Source: a virus
Reading direction: 5' to 3' (one strand)
DNA length: 21,267 nucleotides
IMG/VR virus record: IMGVR_UViG_3300046328_000181
Span: 1-21,267 of that record
A program made the translations under genes and the position numbers. Below are positions 8,833 to 15,017 of the stretch, one piece after another; position 1 is the stretch's first letter; each line of letters starts with the position of its first letter. A model generated the notes under the pieces. The model had not been told where the DNA came from and did not search any database. It saw only the letters and a list, made by a program, of their open reading frames with translations.

Positions 8833-9294
8833 ATGTGGATTAACGGGTTCTGGGCTAACGGGTTCTGGGTCAGCGGGTTCTGGGAGGGTGATGTATTGCC
8901 TCCGTCCGTTGGGAGTGACCTTGACCCACTGGCCGTTGCGGTTCAGGGTATTGGGTTTACGCCGGTTCGCGTTGCCGTTCAAGGTCTTATCGCTCAGATC
9001 CAAGAGGAACATCAGAGCCAGATTTATGGAAGTGGCAGAAACAGCTACATCAAGCCGGATCCATTCGCAGACGGCAAGCCGCTACTAAACCCAGCTGACG
9101 ATGATCTGATCCGAAAGGTTCAGGAGAAGTGGGACGCGATTGAGGCCAGCCAACTTCCATTTGAAATGGAGGATGGTGGATCCAAGAAACCCCAGCAGAT
9201 TGAACTCCCCAGCATCGAGAGTGCTGCGGATCTAAGAACCAGACAGCAGCAGGAGCAGACAGCACTTGTCTTGTTGCTTTTGGAGGCGGCGTAA
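8833..9294 (+). CDS. Small phage protein with NGFW repeats (153 aa)
   Basis: The N-terminus carries three pentapeptide repeats, INGFW, ANGFW and VSGFW (residues 3-17), encoded by three 15-bp tandem units. A short beta stretch (PLAVAVQGIGFTPVRVAVQG) follows, then a Gln/Glu-rich helical part and a hydrophobic C-terminal end, ALVLLLLEAA. Short proteins opening with W/GFW repeats are found beside tail-appendage genes in other phages as far as I recall, but no function is established to my knowledge. The ATG lies two bases after the previous stop and has no clear ribosome binding site, so coupling with the 1162-residue gene is likely. It could be a small virion component or an assembly factor for the big protein. 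Confidence 0.65.
   Translation: MWINGFWANGFWVSGFWEGDVLPPSVGSDLDPLAVAVQGIGFTPVRVAVQGLIAQIQEEHQSQIYGSGRNSYIKPDPFADGKPLLNPADDDLIRKVQEKWDAIEASQLPFEMEDGGSKKPQQIELPSIESAADLRTRQQQEQTALVLLLLEAA
8839..8883 (+). repeat. Three 15-bp in-frame tandem repeats encoding xNGFW
   Basis: The units are ATTAACGGGTTCTGG, GCTAACGGGTTCTGG and GTCAGCGGGTTCTGG. The last ten bases are nearly identical in all three, so this is a recent or constrained duplication at DNA level, not only at protein level. It lies directly after the start codon of the 153-residue gene. Confidence 0.9.
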
Positions 9295-9318
9295 GTAACT
9301 CAACAGGAGAAATAAGCA

Positions 9319-10194
9319 ATGGCAACTGAATTTACAGAGCAAGAATTGGCATCCATGACACCGGCCGAGCGCGAGGCGGTGACGGCCGAGGACGATGACA
9401 GCGATATGCAGAGCAATTTTGGTTACGACGATGATGTAACCGATGTTGTGCCAAAGGAAGCGCCAGCAGCGCCGAAAGAGGATCCAGCAGGCCTGTTTGA
9501 AGATGACGGCGCAGCCCCCAAGGCCGCGTATGTGGCAGCTGACGTAGAAAACTACGACGAGAAGGTAACTGCGCTGGAAACCAAGAAGGATGAAGCCTTC
9601 AAGCAGATGATGGACGGCGAGTTGGCCGACTCCGAGTACCGCACCATTGAGAAGGAAGTCAGCTCCGAGCTGCGCAAGCTGGACCGCGATCAGGCCAAGG
9701 CTGAAATCAGCGCCGACATGACCCAGCAGCAGGCCCGCGGCGCGTGGGGCGACTACGTTGAGCAGCAGATTGCCGCCAACAAGGCCGCTGGCGCTGATTT
9801 GTCAGCAACCGATGCGCTGATGGCCGAGCTGGACCGAACGACCCGCCTGATTGCAGCGCAAGTCAGTCAGGATCCGAGCATGGTCAAGCACTTGTTGCCC
9901 ACCAAGGCCGGTGCGCTGATTACCAACGTGGACAAGTGGGTGCTGAATGAGGCTATCGAGATAGTCAAGACCCGCAACAACCTGCTGGCCAAGACTCCGA
10001 TCGACGATGCAAGGCGCAAGCCAGGGCCACCGGATCTGAGCAAGATACCGCCATCGCTGGCCAAAGTGCCACCGGCTGCGGATCCAGTTATCGGTGCAGA
10101 CGAGTTTTCGCACCTGAATGGCCTCAAGGGTGTTGATTACGAGCGCGCGTTAGCCCGCATGACTCCGGATCAGCTTGAACGCTTCATGGGATGA
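9319..10194 (+). CDS. Capsid scaffolding protein (291 aa)
   Basis: This is a strongly acidic, low-complexity helical protein placed before the major capsid gene, the usual place of scaffold genes in short-tailed phages. Residues 20-75 are rich in D, E, A and P (DVVPKEAPAAPKEDPAG). About 78-130 form a charged predicted coiled coil (EKVTALETKKDEAFKQMM). A further helical region spans 135-220, followed by a Pro-rich linker (KPGPPDLSKIPPSLAKVPP). The C-terminal helix contains DYERALARMTPDQLERFMG, similar in style to the L(S/T)PDELERF-type ends of phage scaffolds, which in P22-like systems bind the coat protein. It is expected to guide procapsid assembly and then leave. AGGAGA lies upstream of the ATG. 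The stop overlaps the next start (ATGA). Confidence 0.75.
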   Translation: MATEFTEQELASMTPAEREAVTAEDDDSDMQSNFGYDDDVTDVVPKEAPAAPKEDPAGLFEDDGAAPKAAYVAADVENYDEKVTALETKKDEAFKQMMDGELADSEYRTIEKEVSSELRKLDRDQAKAEISADMTQQQARGAWGDYVEQQIAANKAAGADLSATDALMAELDRTTRLIAAQVSQDPSMVKHLLPTKAGALITNVDKWVLNEAIEIVKTRNNLLAKTPIDDARRKPGPPDLSKIPPSLAKVPPAADPVIGADEFSHLNGLKGVDYERALARMTPDQLERFMG

Positions 10195-10409
10195 GCATGG
10201 GCATGACCACACTTCGCAGAGAGCTTGAGGCAGGGCAAACCATGTCCTTTGACGGCGGGCGCGTGGTCATCACCATGGAGGAAAAGTCCGGCCGCAAGGC
10301 GCGATTGAAGGTGGAAATTGATTCCTCCTTGCAGCTGGACCGCCCGAATATGTCTGCCAACGGCATATTTACCAAAAAAGCTGTTGCACATGCTGAAAGT
10401 GTGCGGTAG
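10191..10409 (+). CDS. Small basic protein with CsrA-like sequence pattern (72 aa)
   Basis: The protein overlaps the scaffold stop by ATGA and has three possible in-frame ATGs at its start (10191, 10197, 10203). The central part, LRRELEAGQTMSFDGGRVV then ITMEEKSGRKARLKVEI and finally LDRP, follows the order of conserved points in CsrA/RsmA: an LxRR element, G(E/Q)T, a short hydrophobic strand, a G-x2-3-R(I/L) segment and a late Arg before a helix. CsrA proteins are about 60-residue RNA-binding dimers that block ribosome binding sites with GGA motifs. Identity is too low by eye to be sure; it could instead be an unrelated small beta-barrel head-assembly protein. Its 3' end, including the stop codon, lies in a possible RNA hairpin (10380-10410). 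Confidence 0.6.
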   Translation: MSMGMTTLRRELEAGQTMSFDGGRVVITMEEKSGRKARLKVEIDSSLQLDRPNMSANGIFTKKAVAHAESVR

Positions 10410-10410
10410 C
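10380..10410. other. Imperfect hairpin over the stop codon of the 72-aa gene
   Basis: Bases 10380-10390 can pair with 10400-10410 (11 pairs, three of them G-T wobbles) around a 9-base loop. The strong core is GCACA/TGTGC. A run of six A precedes it, so on the minus strand it would read as a stem followed by six T, terminator-like. No minus-strand gene is known here. On the plus strand it could be a processing or stability element. This was predicted by eye only. Confidence 0.35.
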
Positions 10411-10430
10411 ATGAAATCCACATCAACGTG

Positions 10431-10443
10431 GGCGCAAGAGTGC
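10431..10443 (+). repeat. Direct repeat GGCGCAAGAGTGC, left copy
   Basis: An identical 13-bp copy lies at 11187-11199, 756 bp away. The pair encloses almost all of the GIY-YIG endonuclease gene and may mark the borders of its insertion. Confidence 0.75.
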
Positions 10444-10478
10444 TCCTTTGAAGCGAATAGCTTTTTAGGAATTACTCT

Positions 10479-11225
10479 GTGTCCAACAAGATTGCCATTT
10501 ACGCACTGACCGACCCGAATACGGGTTGCGTGCGCTATGTCGGCAAGTCCAAGGACTTGGATTACAGGGTGCGATACGGCCACCTTGGCTCCGAACTCAG
10601 AAAAGCATCACTTCACAAATCCAGATGGCTGCGCAAACTTGCGTCTGTCGGATTGAAGCCCACGGTTGAAGTTCTTGAGTGGGCTGATGAAGCCGAATGG
10701 CAGGAGCGTGAGCGCCACTGGATAGCGCATTACCGCGCGCTTGGTGCGCCACTTACCAACATGACGGACGGCGGCGATGGGGGTTGCATTACGCACACAC
10801 CAGAGACACGCAAGAAGATGTCGGATGGGCGAAAAGGAAAGTCTCGCGGCAAAGAATTTTGCGAAACGATGCGCATTGCAAACAAGGACGCACGCCCTTC
10901 CGAGGCTTGCGAGATTGCGCGCTTAAAAGCCATCACTGGTAAGCCTGCGCACCCAAATACCAAAGCAGCAATTATTGCGTTTAACCAAGGCAATAAACAT
11001 GCTGCGCGGCATCTATATGTAGCTATCGACAAAGACGGAATGCGTCATTTTGTCGGAAGCGAAATGACCGAGTTTTGCAAAAAGCATTCACTCGATCAAG
11101 CGCGAATGAGAACACTTGCAAAGGGCGACCCTCTGCGCAAGTCTCATAAAGGGTGGACTTGTTTCTCAATGCCACTCAACCCCAAAGGCGCAAGAGTGCC
11201 ACAACTTGCCAACCTTAAGGAGTAA
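10479..11225 (+). CDS. GIY-YIG homing endonuclease, free-standing
   Basis: The N-terminal GIY-YIG nuclease domain is clear: A6-I7-Y8 in place of GIY, Y20-V21-G22 with GKS, the expected catalytic Arg at R30, a conserved Glu before W81-I82 (E78 or E76), then LTNMTDGGDGG. A NUMOD3-type DNA-binding motif follows (THTPETRKKMSDGRKGK, about 105-121). A C-terminal Y-x-DG-x-F-x-EFCKKH ... KGW module (about 180-230) resembles helix-turn-helix repeats of homing nucleases. Such enzymes cut related phage genomes lacking the gene and so spread it. The start is GTG at 10479, with TAGGA eight bases upstream. Parts of the gene are AT-richer (about 43% G+C at 10981-11100) than the capsid gene (60% at 11641-11700). 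It sits between scaffold/CsrA-like and capsid genes and leaves only five bases before the capsid ATG. Confidence 0.9.
   Translation: MSNKIAIYALTDPNTGCVRYVGKSKDLDYRVRYGHLGSELRKASLHKSRWLRKLASVGLKPTVEVLEWADEAEWQERERHWIAHYRALGAPLTNMTDGGDGGCITHTPETRKKMSDGRKGKSRGKEFCETMRIANKDARPSEACEIARLKAITGKPAHPNTKAAIIAFNQGNKHAARHLYVAIDKDGMRHFVGSEMTEFCKKHSLDQARMRTLAKGDPLRKSHKGWTCFSMPLNPKGARVPQLANLKE
11187..11199 (+). repeat. Direct repeat GGCGCAAGAGTGC, right copy
   Basis: This second copy of the 13-bp repeat at 10431-10443 lies inside the last codons of the endonuclease gene, just before the leader of the capsid gene. Confidence 0.75.
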
Positions 11226-11230
11226 ACAAC

Positions 11231-12355
11231 ATGGCGAGAACTTTTGTCGGCGTTAATGACGCACAAGCGGTAAAGAAGTGGAGCGGGCTTTTGTCCGTTG
11301 CTGCTTCCAAGAAATCTTACTTTTCCAGCAAAATGATGGGCGATGGCAAGCGCGCAAAGCGCCCCATTCAGCGCATTGACGATTTGGAGTCCGACGCAGG
11401 CGATGCGATCACAGTTGATCTGCTGATGCCCATGCGCATGGAGCCGGTAATCGGCGCTGACACCCTGGACGGTAAAGAAGAAGCGTTGCGGTACTACACC
11501 GACCGCCTTCTGATTGACCAAGTTCGCGGTGGCGCTGACATTGGCGATCGCATGACTCGCAAGCGCACCCTGCGCATGATCCGCGAAGATGCACTGGAAG
11601 CGATGAAAGACTGGTGGGCACGACTCTTTGATGAGTTGTTCTTCATCCACTTGTCTGCTGCCCGCGGCACTGGCGCTGGCTATATCTGGTCTGCTGCCAA
11701 CCCGTTTTTCAACGTCAACACATTGAGCGCACCTGACGCACAGCACTTGATGTACGCAGGCGCTGCGACATCGGTAGCAACGATCACTTCCGGCATGCCG
11801 ATGGATCTGCGCTTGGTGGACCGTTGCGTTGCCCGCGCTGAAACGATGGGCGGCGACTCGACAGACGAGCTTTCCATGGTTCCTTGCGAAGTTGAAGGCG
11901 AGAGCAAGTATGTGATGCTGATGCACACATTCCAGTTCGACGCTTTGAAATCCAGCATTAACGCTGGCCAGTGGCTCGACATTCAGAAGGCTGCTGCCGC
12001 TGCACAGGGCCAGAAGAACCCGATCTACACAGGCGCACTGGGCGAGTACAACGGGGTCATCATGCACAAACACCGCAACGTGGTGCAGTTCAACAACTAC
12101 GGCGCTGGCGCTAACTTGCCAGCCGCCCGCGCGTTGTTCATGGGATCCCAAGCCGCGTTTATCGCGTTCGGCTCCCCGGGCACCGGCCTGCGCTTTGACT
12201 GGACTGAGGAAGTCAAGGATCACGGCGACAAGGTGAAGATCGGTTCCAACTCGATCTTCGGCGTGAAGAAGGCTGTCTATAAGTCTGCGGATAACTCTAT
12301 TACCCGCGACTTCGGCGTGATTGCCGTTGACACCTACGCAGTCAACCCAGGCTAA
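11231..12355 (+). CDS. Major capsid protein, N4-gp56/DUF4043 family (374 aa)
   Basis: The pattern fits the N4-gp56-type major capsid proteins. There is a GDAITVDLLMP segment after an I-x-R-x-x-D-L start (about residues 47-66), then DTLDGKEEALRYYTDRLLIDQVRGG (about 76-100, given here as the conserved G-x-E-E and IDQ-R core), a long amphipathic helix with WWARLFDELFF (about 130-140), and an insertion-type beta region. The C-terminal half shows GVIMHKHRNVV and ARALFMGSQAAFIAFG, with F-D-W-T-E-E-x-x-D-H-G-x-K near residue 322. This protein should form the HK97-fold shell. Length is normal for the family. AAGGAG lies seven bases or so before the ATG. The large reverse-strand ORF over this gene is a shadow. 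Confidence 0.9.
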   Translation: MARTFVGVNDAQAVKKWSGLLSVAASKKSYFSSKMMGDGKRAKRPIQRIDDLESDAGDAITVDLLMPMRMEPVIGADTLDGKEEALRYYTDRLLIDQVRGGADIGDRMTRKRTLRMIREDALEAMKDWWARLFDELFFIHLSAARGTGAGYIWSAANPFFNVNTLSAPDAQHLMYAGAATSVATITSGMPMDLRLVDRCVARAETMGGDSTDELSMVPCEVEGESKYVMLMHTFQFDALKSSINAGQWLDIQKAAAAAQGQKNPIYTGALGEYNGVIMHKHRNVVQFNNYGAGANLPAARALFMGSQAAFIAFGSPGTGLRFDWTEEVKDHGDKVKIGSNSIFGVKKAVYKSADNSITRDFGVIAVDTYAVNPG

Positions 12356-12362
12356 TGAATTA

Positions 12363-12382
12363 GGGGCTGGGTAACTGGCCCC
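12363..12382 (+). other. Short GC hairpin between capsid and decoration genes
   Basis: GGGGC (12363-12367) can pair with GCCCC (12378-12382). There is no T-run after it, so it is not a convincing terminator. It may affect mRNA stability or be chance. Confidence 0.3.
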
Positions 12383-12412
12383 GTTCATAAACATCACTTT
12401 TAGGAGTAAATC

Positions 12413-12886
12413 ATGTCAAGTTTTCGCACACTCACAGCCCAAGGCATTCGCCCTTTGGCTTTACCTGACAACGCGCAAGTCGCATCTGTCACGGCCGATA
12501 TTAACTGGACCGATGCTGGCGCTGGCATTGCAATCTCGGACGTTGTTCAGATTGCAGATATTCCGGCTGGCTTTGAGCTGATCGACTGGACGTTCATCAC
12601 TGAGGACATTGATAGCAACGGTACTCCAACCGTGGCTTTCACCCTTGGAAGCCTGAATGCTGGCAAGACAGCTATCTCCACAGCCTACACGGCTGCTGGC
12701 GGTATCACTGCTGGCCAAGCCGGTGGACAGAACGCGCCTTCTGGCGCGACTGCTGCCGCTTGCTTCACAGAAGGACGCTCTGCTGCCCGCTCTATCGGTT
12801 TGGTTGCTACCGCTGCTACGGCAACGGCTGCGCTGGCCGGTAAGCGCGCTTGCGTGGTCTTGAAGCTGCGCGCTGGTGCTTATTAA
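12413..12886 (+). CDS. Putative capsid decoration/head protein (157 aa)
   Basis: This is a small Ala/Gly/Thr-rich beta protein with very few charged residues: ADINWTDAGAGIAISDVVQI, then ELIDWTFITEDID, FTLGSLNAGKTAIS and a long Ala/Gly-rich loop before KRACVVLKLRAGAY. Small proteins coded directly after the capsid gene and made at high level are often head decoration or cement proteins; that role is inferred from position and composition. The ribosome binding site is strong (TTTTAGGAGTAAATCATG). A strong terminator follows the gene, consistent with capsid and this protein forming the highly expressed end of a transcript. Confidence 0.6.
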   Translation: MSSFRTLTAQGIRPLALPDNAQVASVTADINWTDAGAGIAISDVVQIADIPAGFELIDWTFITEDIDSNGTPTVAFTLGSLNAGKTAISTAYTAAGGITAGQAGGQNAPSGATAAACFTEGRSAARSIGLVATAATATAALAGKRACVVLKLRAGAY

Positions 12887-12909
12887 TCCACAGGATTAGT
12901 TGCCACTTT

Positions 12910-12936
12910 GTAGGGGGCTTCGGTCCCCTACTTTTT
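12910..12936 (+). terminator. Intrinsic terminator with UUCG tetraloop
   Basis: GTAGGGG (12910-12916) pairs perfectly with CCCCTAC (12925-12931). The stem extends by a G-T and a C-G pair closing a cTTCGg tetraloop, and five T follow at once (12932-12936). This is a textbook rho-independent terminator placed after the capsid and decoration-like genes, 26 bases before the next ATG. It probably reduces, rather than abolishes, transcription of the downstream junction genes unless another promoter or antitermination acts. Confidence 0.9.
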
Positions 12937-12962
12937 AACTTGCGTTTTTAGGAGACACAGAT

Positions 12963-13313
12963 ATGACCAAATTCAGAACAGTGATCCGGCACAAACCGGG
13001 ATCAACTATCGAAGTCAATGGCTTCACCATTGCGCTAGGCCCTGATAGCGAGGGCTTTTGTGAATTTGATGTGCCTGAGGCGCGTGACGATGTGTTTGCA
13101 CGACTGAAAGAGATTCCAGAGGGGTTTCTTGAAGTGACCGAAGGCGCTCAAGCAGCCCAGTCGCTGGTGACAGTGGACGATGAGCAAGTAGATCTATCCA
13201 CCTTGGACCGCGAGAACCTGATGGCGCTGGCCAAGCATATCGGCCTGAACCCACACCACAAAGCGGGTGAGGCCAAGCTGCGCGAACTGATTGTCGAAAA
13301 GACTGCCGAGTAA
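12963..13313 (+). CDS. Small phage protein with C-terminal HeH/SAP-like helix pair (116 aa)
   Basis: An N-terminal beta part (FRTVIRHKPGSTIEVNGFTI, EFDVPEARDDVFARLKEI) leads to a C-terminal segment DLSTLDRENLMALAKHIGL ... GEAKLRELIVEK (about residues 78-113). The latter has the spacing of a helix-extended loop-helix, as in HeH/LEM/SAP-like motifs that occur in small phage head-tail junction proteins. Its place between the capsid/decoration genes and the adaptor genes fits a head-completion or junction role; this is inference. GGAG (12951-12954) lies eight bases before the ATG, in the recurring leader TTTTTAGGAG. The next gene starts three bases after its stop. Confidence 0.6.
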   Translation: MTKFRTVIRHKPGSTIEVNGFTIALGPDSEGFCEFDVPEARDDVFARLKEIPEGFLEVTEGAQAAQSLVTVDDEQVDLSTLDRENLMALAKHIGLNPHHKAGEAKLRELIVEKTAE

Positions 13314-13316
13314 AAG

Positions 13317-13934
13317 ATGGCACTCTGGTCCGGCTTTTATCCGCTGATTGGGGTCAATGTTATTGGGTGCCCAGCGCCCCTCATGGATCAGCACTTGCGG
13401 GCGGCTGCTATTGAGTTTTTCAAGCGCACCCGCGCGTGGATGATCTGGCTGGATCCGATAGCAGCATTGAACAACACTCGGGAATACACCATTGTTGTAC
13501 CGGCCGAAACATTCATCAACCGCATTGAGGCTGTGACTGTTGGCGGTACGCCGCTGAACGTCAACTCTTACCGGTATGCGCCAGCACAAAGCCAAACGAC
13601 CAATATGGGGTATGACGAGGCCTACGGCAGCTCTTTGAGTACGCTGATGCTCTCCAACTTCTACACGGCCGGTACACAAATTCTGGTGCAGGCCTCACTG
13701 GTGCCAAAGCGCGACTCCACCGGCATTCCGGATGCGCTGTTTGAGAAATACGCCGACGATATTTGTGAAGGGGCCAAGGCCCGCCTACTGATCCTGCCAA
13801 AACAAGAGTGGACCGACGCGGCCAGCGCGGGGATTGCCAAGAGCATTTTTGACAACTTAGTTGCCGAGCGCGCGGCCGAGGCATGGCGCGGAAATGCCAG
13901 CTCACGCAACCGGACGGTGGCAAGCCACTTCTAA
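13317..13934 (+). CDS. Head-tail adaptor-like protein (205 aa)
   Basis: The sequence contains MDQHLRAAAIEFFKRTRAWM at about residues 23-42, the amphipathic helix with E-F-x-x-R-T-x-A-W typical of a group of phage adaptor proteins. Short strands follow (YTIVVPAETFINRIEAVTVG, TQILVQASLVPKRD). A helical C-terminal half (FEKYADDICEGAKARLLILP, AGIAKSIFDNLVAERAAEAW) completes a helix-bundle adaptor architecture. In related phages such a protein binds the portal ring and carries the tail hub. Its length and pairing with the next gene support this. The family assignment is from pattern memory. Confidence 0.65.
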   Translation: MALWSGFYPLIGVNVIGCPAPLMDQHLRAAAIEFFKRTRAWMIWLDPIAALNNTREYTIVVPAETFINRIEAVTVGGTPLNVNSYRYAPAQSQTTNMGYDEAYGSSLSTLMLSNFYTAGTQILVQASLVPKRDSTGIPDALFEKYADDICEGAKARLLILPKQEWTDAASAGIAKSIFDNLVAERAAEAWRGNASSRNRTVASHF

Positions 13935-13936
13935 CC

Positions 13937-14602
13937 ATGCCAATTTCAGCCTCATCCCTCGTTCTACGTTGCCAAGACACCTTACAGGATCCAACAGGGA
14001 TCCGCTGGCCAGCTGCCGAGCTGGTCCGGCACCTGAATGACGGCCGACGCGCGCTGATTACATTCCGGCCGGACGCTAACCCAGTGCGCACTCAGATGGC
14101 GACGGTCCTTGGGGTGCGGCAGACAATACCAACAAATAGCATTGCACTGATTGATGTCATTGCAAATAGCGCCGGTCAGCGCGGAGCAATCACAAAAGTT
14201 CCAATGTCCACCTTGGACGCGGTATCGCCCAGCTGGCGAAATATGGCTGGCGTGACTGAGTTTCAGCACTTTATGCACGACCAGCGTGAGCCGCGGGTGT
14301 TTCATGTGTACCCGCCATCGGCTAATTCCGGTGGGCAGGTTGACATTATCGCCAGTGAGTTCATAACGGATGTACCAGTCCCATCATCGGCCATCCCATC
14401 CGGCGTGACCGGTGACATCGCTATAAGCGATCAATGGGACTTAGCCCTTTGCAGCTACATGCTTTCGCGCGCGTATGCAAAAGACGCTGAGTTTGGAGGC
14501 AATGCGCAGCTATCGGCTGAATATGCAGCGACTTTCGCAACCATGATCGGCCAGCAACTTCAAACCACGCGATCTATCTCACCCAAATCGCCAAAAGAGT
14601 AG
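13937..14602 (+). CDS. Phage adaptor protein, DUF6682-like (221 aa)
   Basis: The N-terminal part reads as a connector/adaptor protein: SSLVLRCQDTLQDPTGIRWP, then AELVRHLNDGRRALITFRPD (a helix with LNDGRRAI..RPDA-type pattern, about residues 27-48), and FHVYPPSANSGG-type strands in the middle (around residue 120). It ends in two helices (WDLALCSYMLSRAYAKDAEF, QLSAEYAATFATMIGQQL). This matches the DUF6682-type phage adaptors, which sit at the head-tail interface. The ATG at 13937 is preferred over an in-frame ATG at 13883: the family normally starts just before this hydrophobic N-terminus, and the extra 18 codons would lie wholly within the previous gene. No strong ribosome binding site is seen, so coupling with the gene ending two bases upstream is likely. 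Confidence 0.7.
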   Translation: MPISASSLVLRCQDTLQDPTGIRWPAAELVRHLNDGRRALITFRPDANPVRTQMATVLGVRQTIPTNSIALIDVIANSAGQRGAITKVPMSTLDAVSPSWRNMAGVTEFQHFMHDQREPRVFHVYPPSANSGGQVDIIASEFITDVPVPSSAIPSGVTGDIAISDQWDLALCSYMLSRAYAKDAEFGGNAQLSAEYAATFATMIGQQLQTTRSISPKSPKE

Positions 14603-14612
14603 GTCGTGCAAC

Positions 14613-15017
14613 ATGATTCACTTTAAGCAAATGCTACGTCGCGTACTACTCGCTGACGTAATTGCTATCAGGATTGCTGTCGCCGTAGGGGCGATTCTTT
14701 TTGGTATCGGTATGCTTGTTGGCGACATTGACGACGCCGCGTACTTTCACATGAAGACGCTGATGCCTGCGTGGGGCTGGGCGCTGACCATGTTTGCCTA
14801 TGGCGCAGCCAAGTTCTATCTCGCGGCACAGTACCCCGAGAATGTACATATTAGTTTCTGTGTCCTTGTTGTCGCGTCCGGTTTGTTCCTGTGGTCGTAC
14901 ACCTATTTCAGTTTCCTCGCGGACGGTCAATCCGCAGCGGAAACCATGATGCTTGCAATTATCTTTTGCGAGATTTGGATAGGCGCACACACTTTAGCGG
15001 GGGCGAAACGTGTCTGA
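14613..15017 (+). CDS. Four-helix membrane protein (134 aa)
   Basis: Four hydrophobic segments are visible: about residues 17-36 (IAIRIAVAVGAILFGIGMLV), 51-70 (MPAWGWALTMFAYGAAKFYL), 80-102 (ISFCVLVVASGLFLWSYTYF) and 110-129 (ETMMLAIIFCEIWIGAHTLA). A positively charged N-terminus (FKQMLRRVL) suggests a cytoplasmic N-terminus. Located at the head of the lysis block, it could be a holin/antiholin, but it is longer and has more helices than the clear holin at 15959. It could also be a superinfection or membrane-remodelling protein. No named family is recognised. Its end overlaps the next gene by eight bases. Confidence 0.6.
   Translation: MIHFKQMLRRVLLADVIAIRIAVAVGAILFGIGMLVGDIDDAAYFHMKTLMPAWGWALTMFAYGAAKFYLAAQYPENVHISFCVLVVASGLFLWSYTYFSFLADGQSAAETMMLAIIFCEIWIGAHTLAGAKRV

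Noticed and set aside
10191-11225. Toxin-antitoxin or defence pair made of the 72-aa gene and the nuclease
   Set aside because: The second protein is a typical homing endonuclease with NUMOD3, and the first is coupled to the scaffold gene, not to the nuclease. Nothing points to a defence system.
12363-12382. Hairpin after the capsid gene as a terminator
   Set aside because: The stem is only five pairs and no T-run follows. The convincing terminator is at 12910-12936.
11144-12397. 417-codon reverse-strand ORF over the capsid gene
   Set aside because: It mirrors a well-supported capsid gene in full, has no ribosome binding site or protein family pattern that I recognise, and all other genes run on the + strand. 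It is a composition shadow.
13883-13936. Earlier ATG extending the DUF6682-like gene by 18 codons
   Set aside because: The extension lies inside the previous gene, has no properly spaced ribosome binding site, and the family-like N-terminus begins at 13937.
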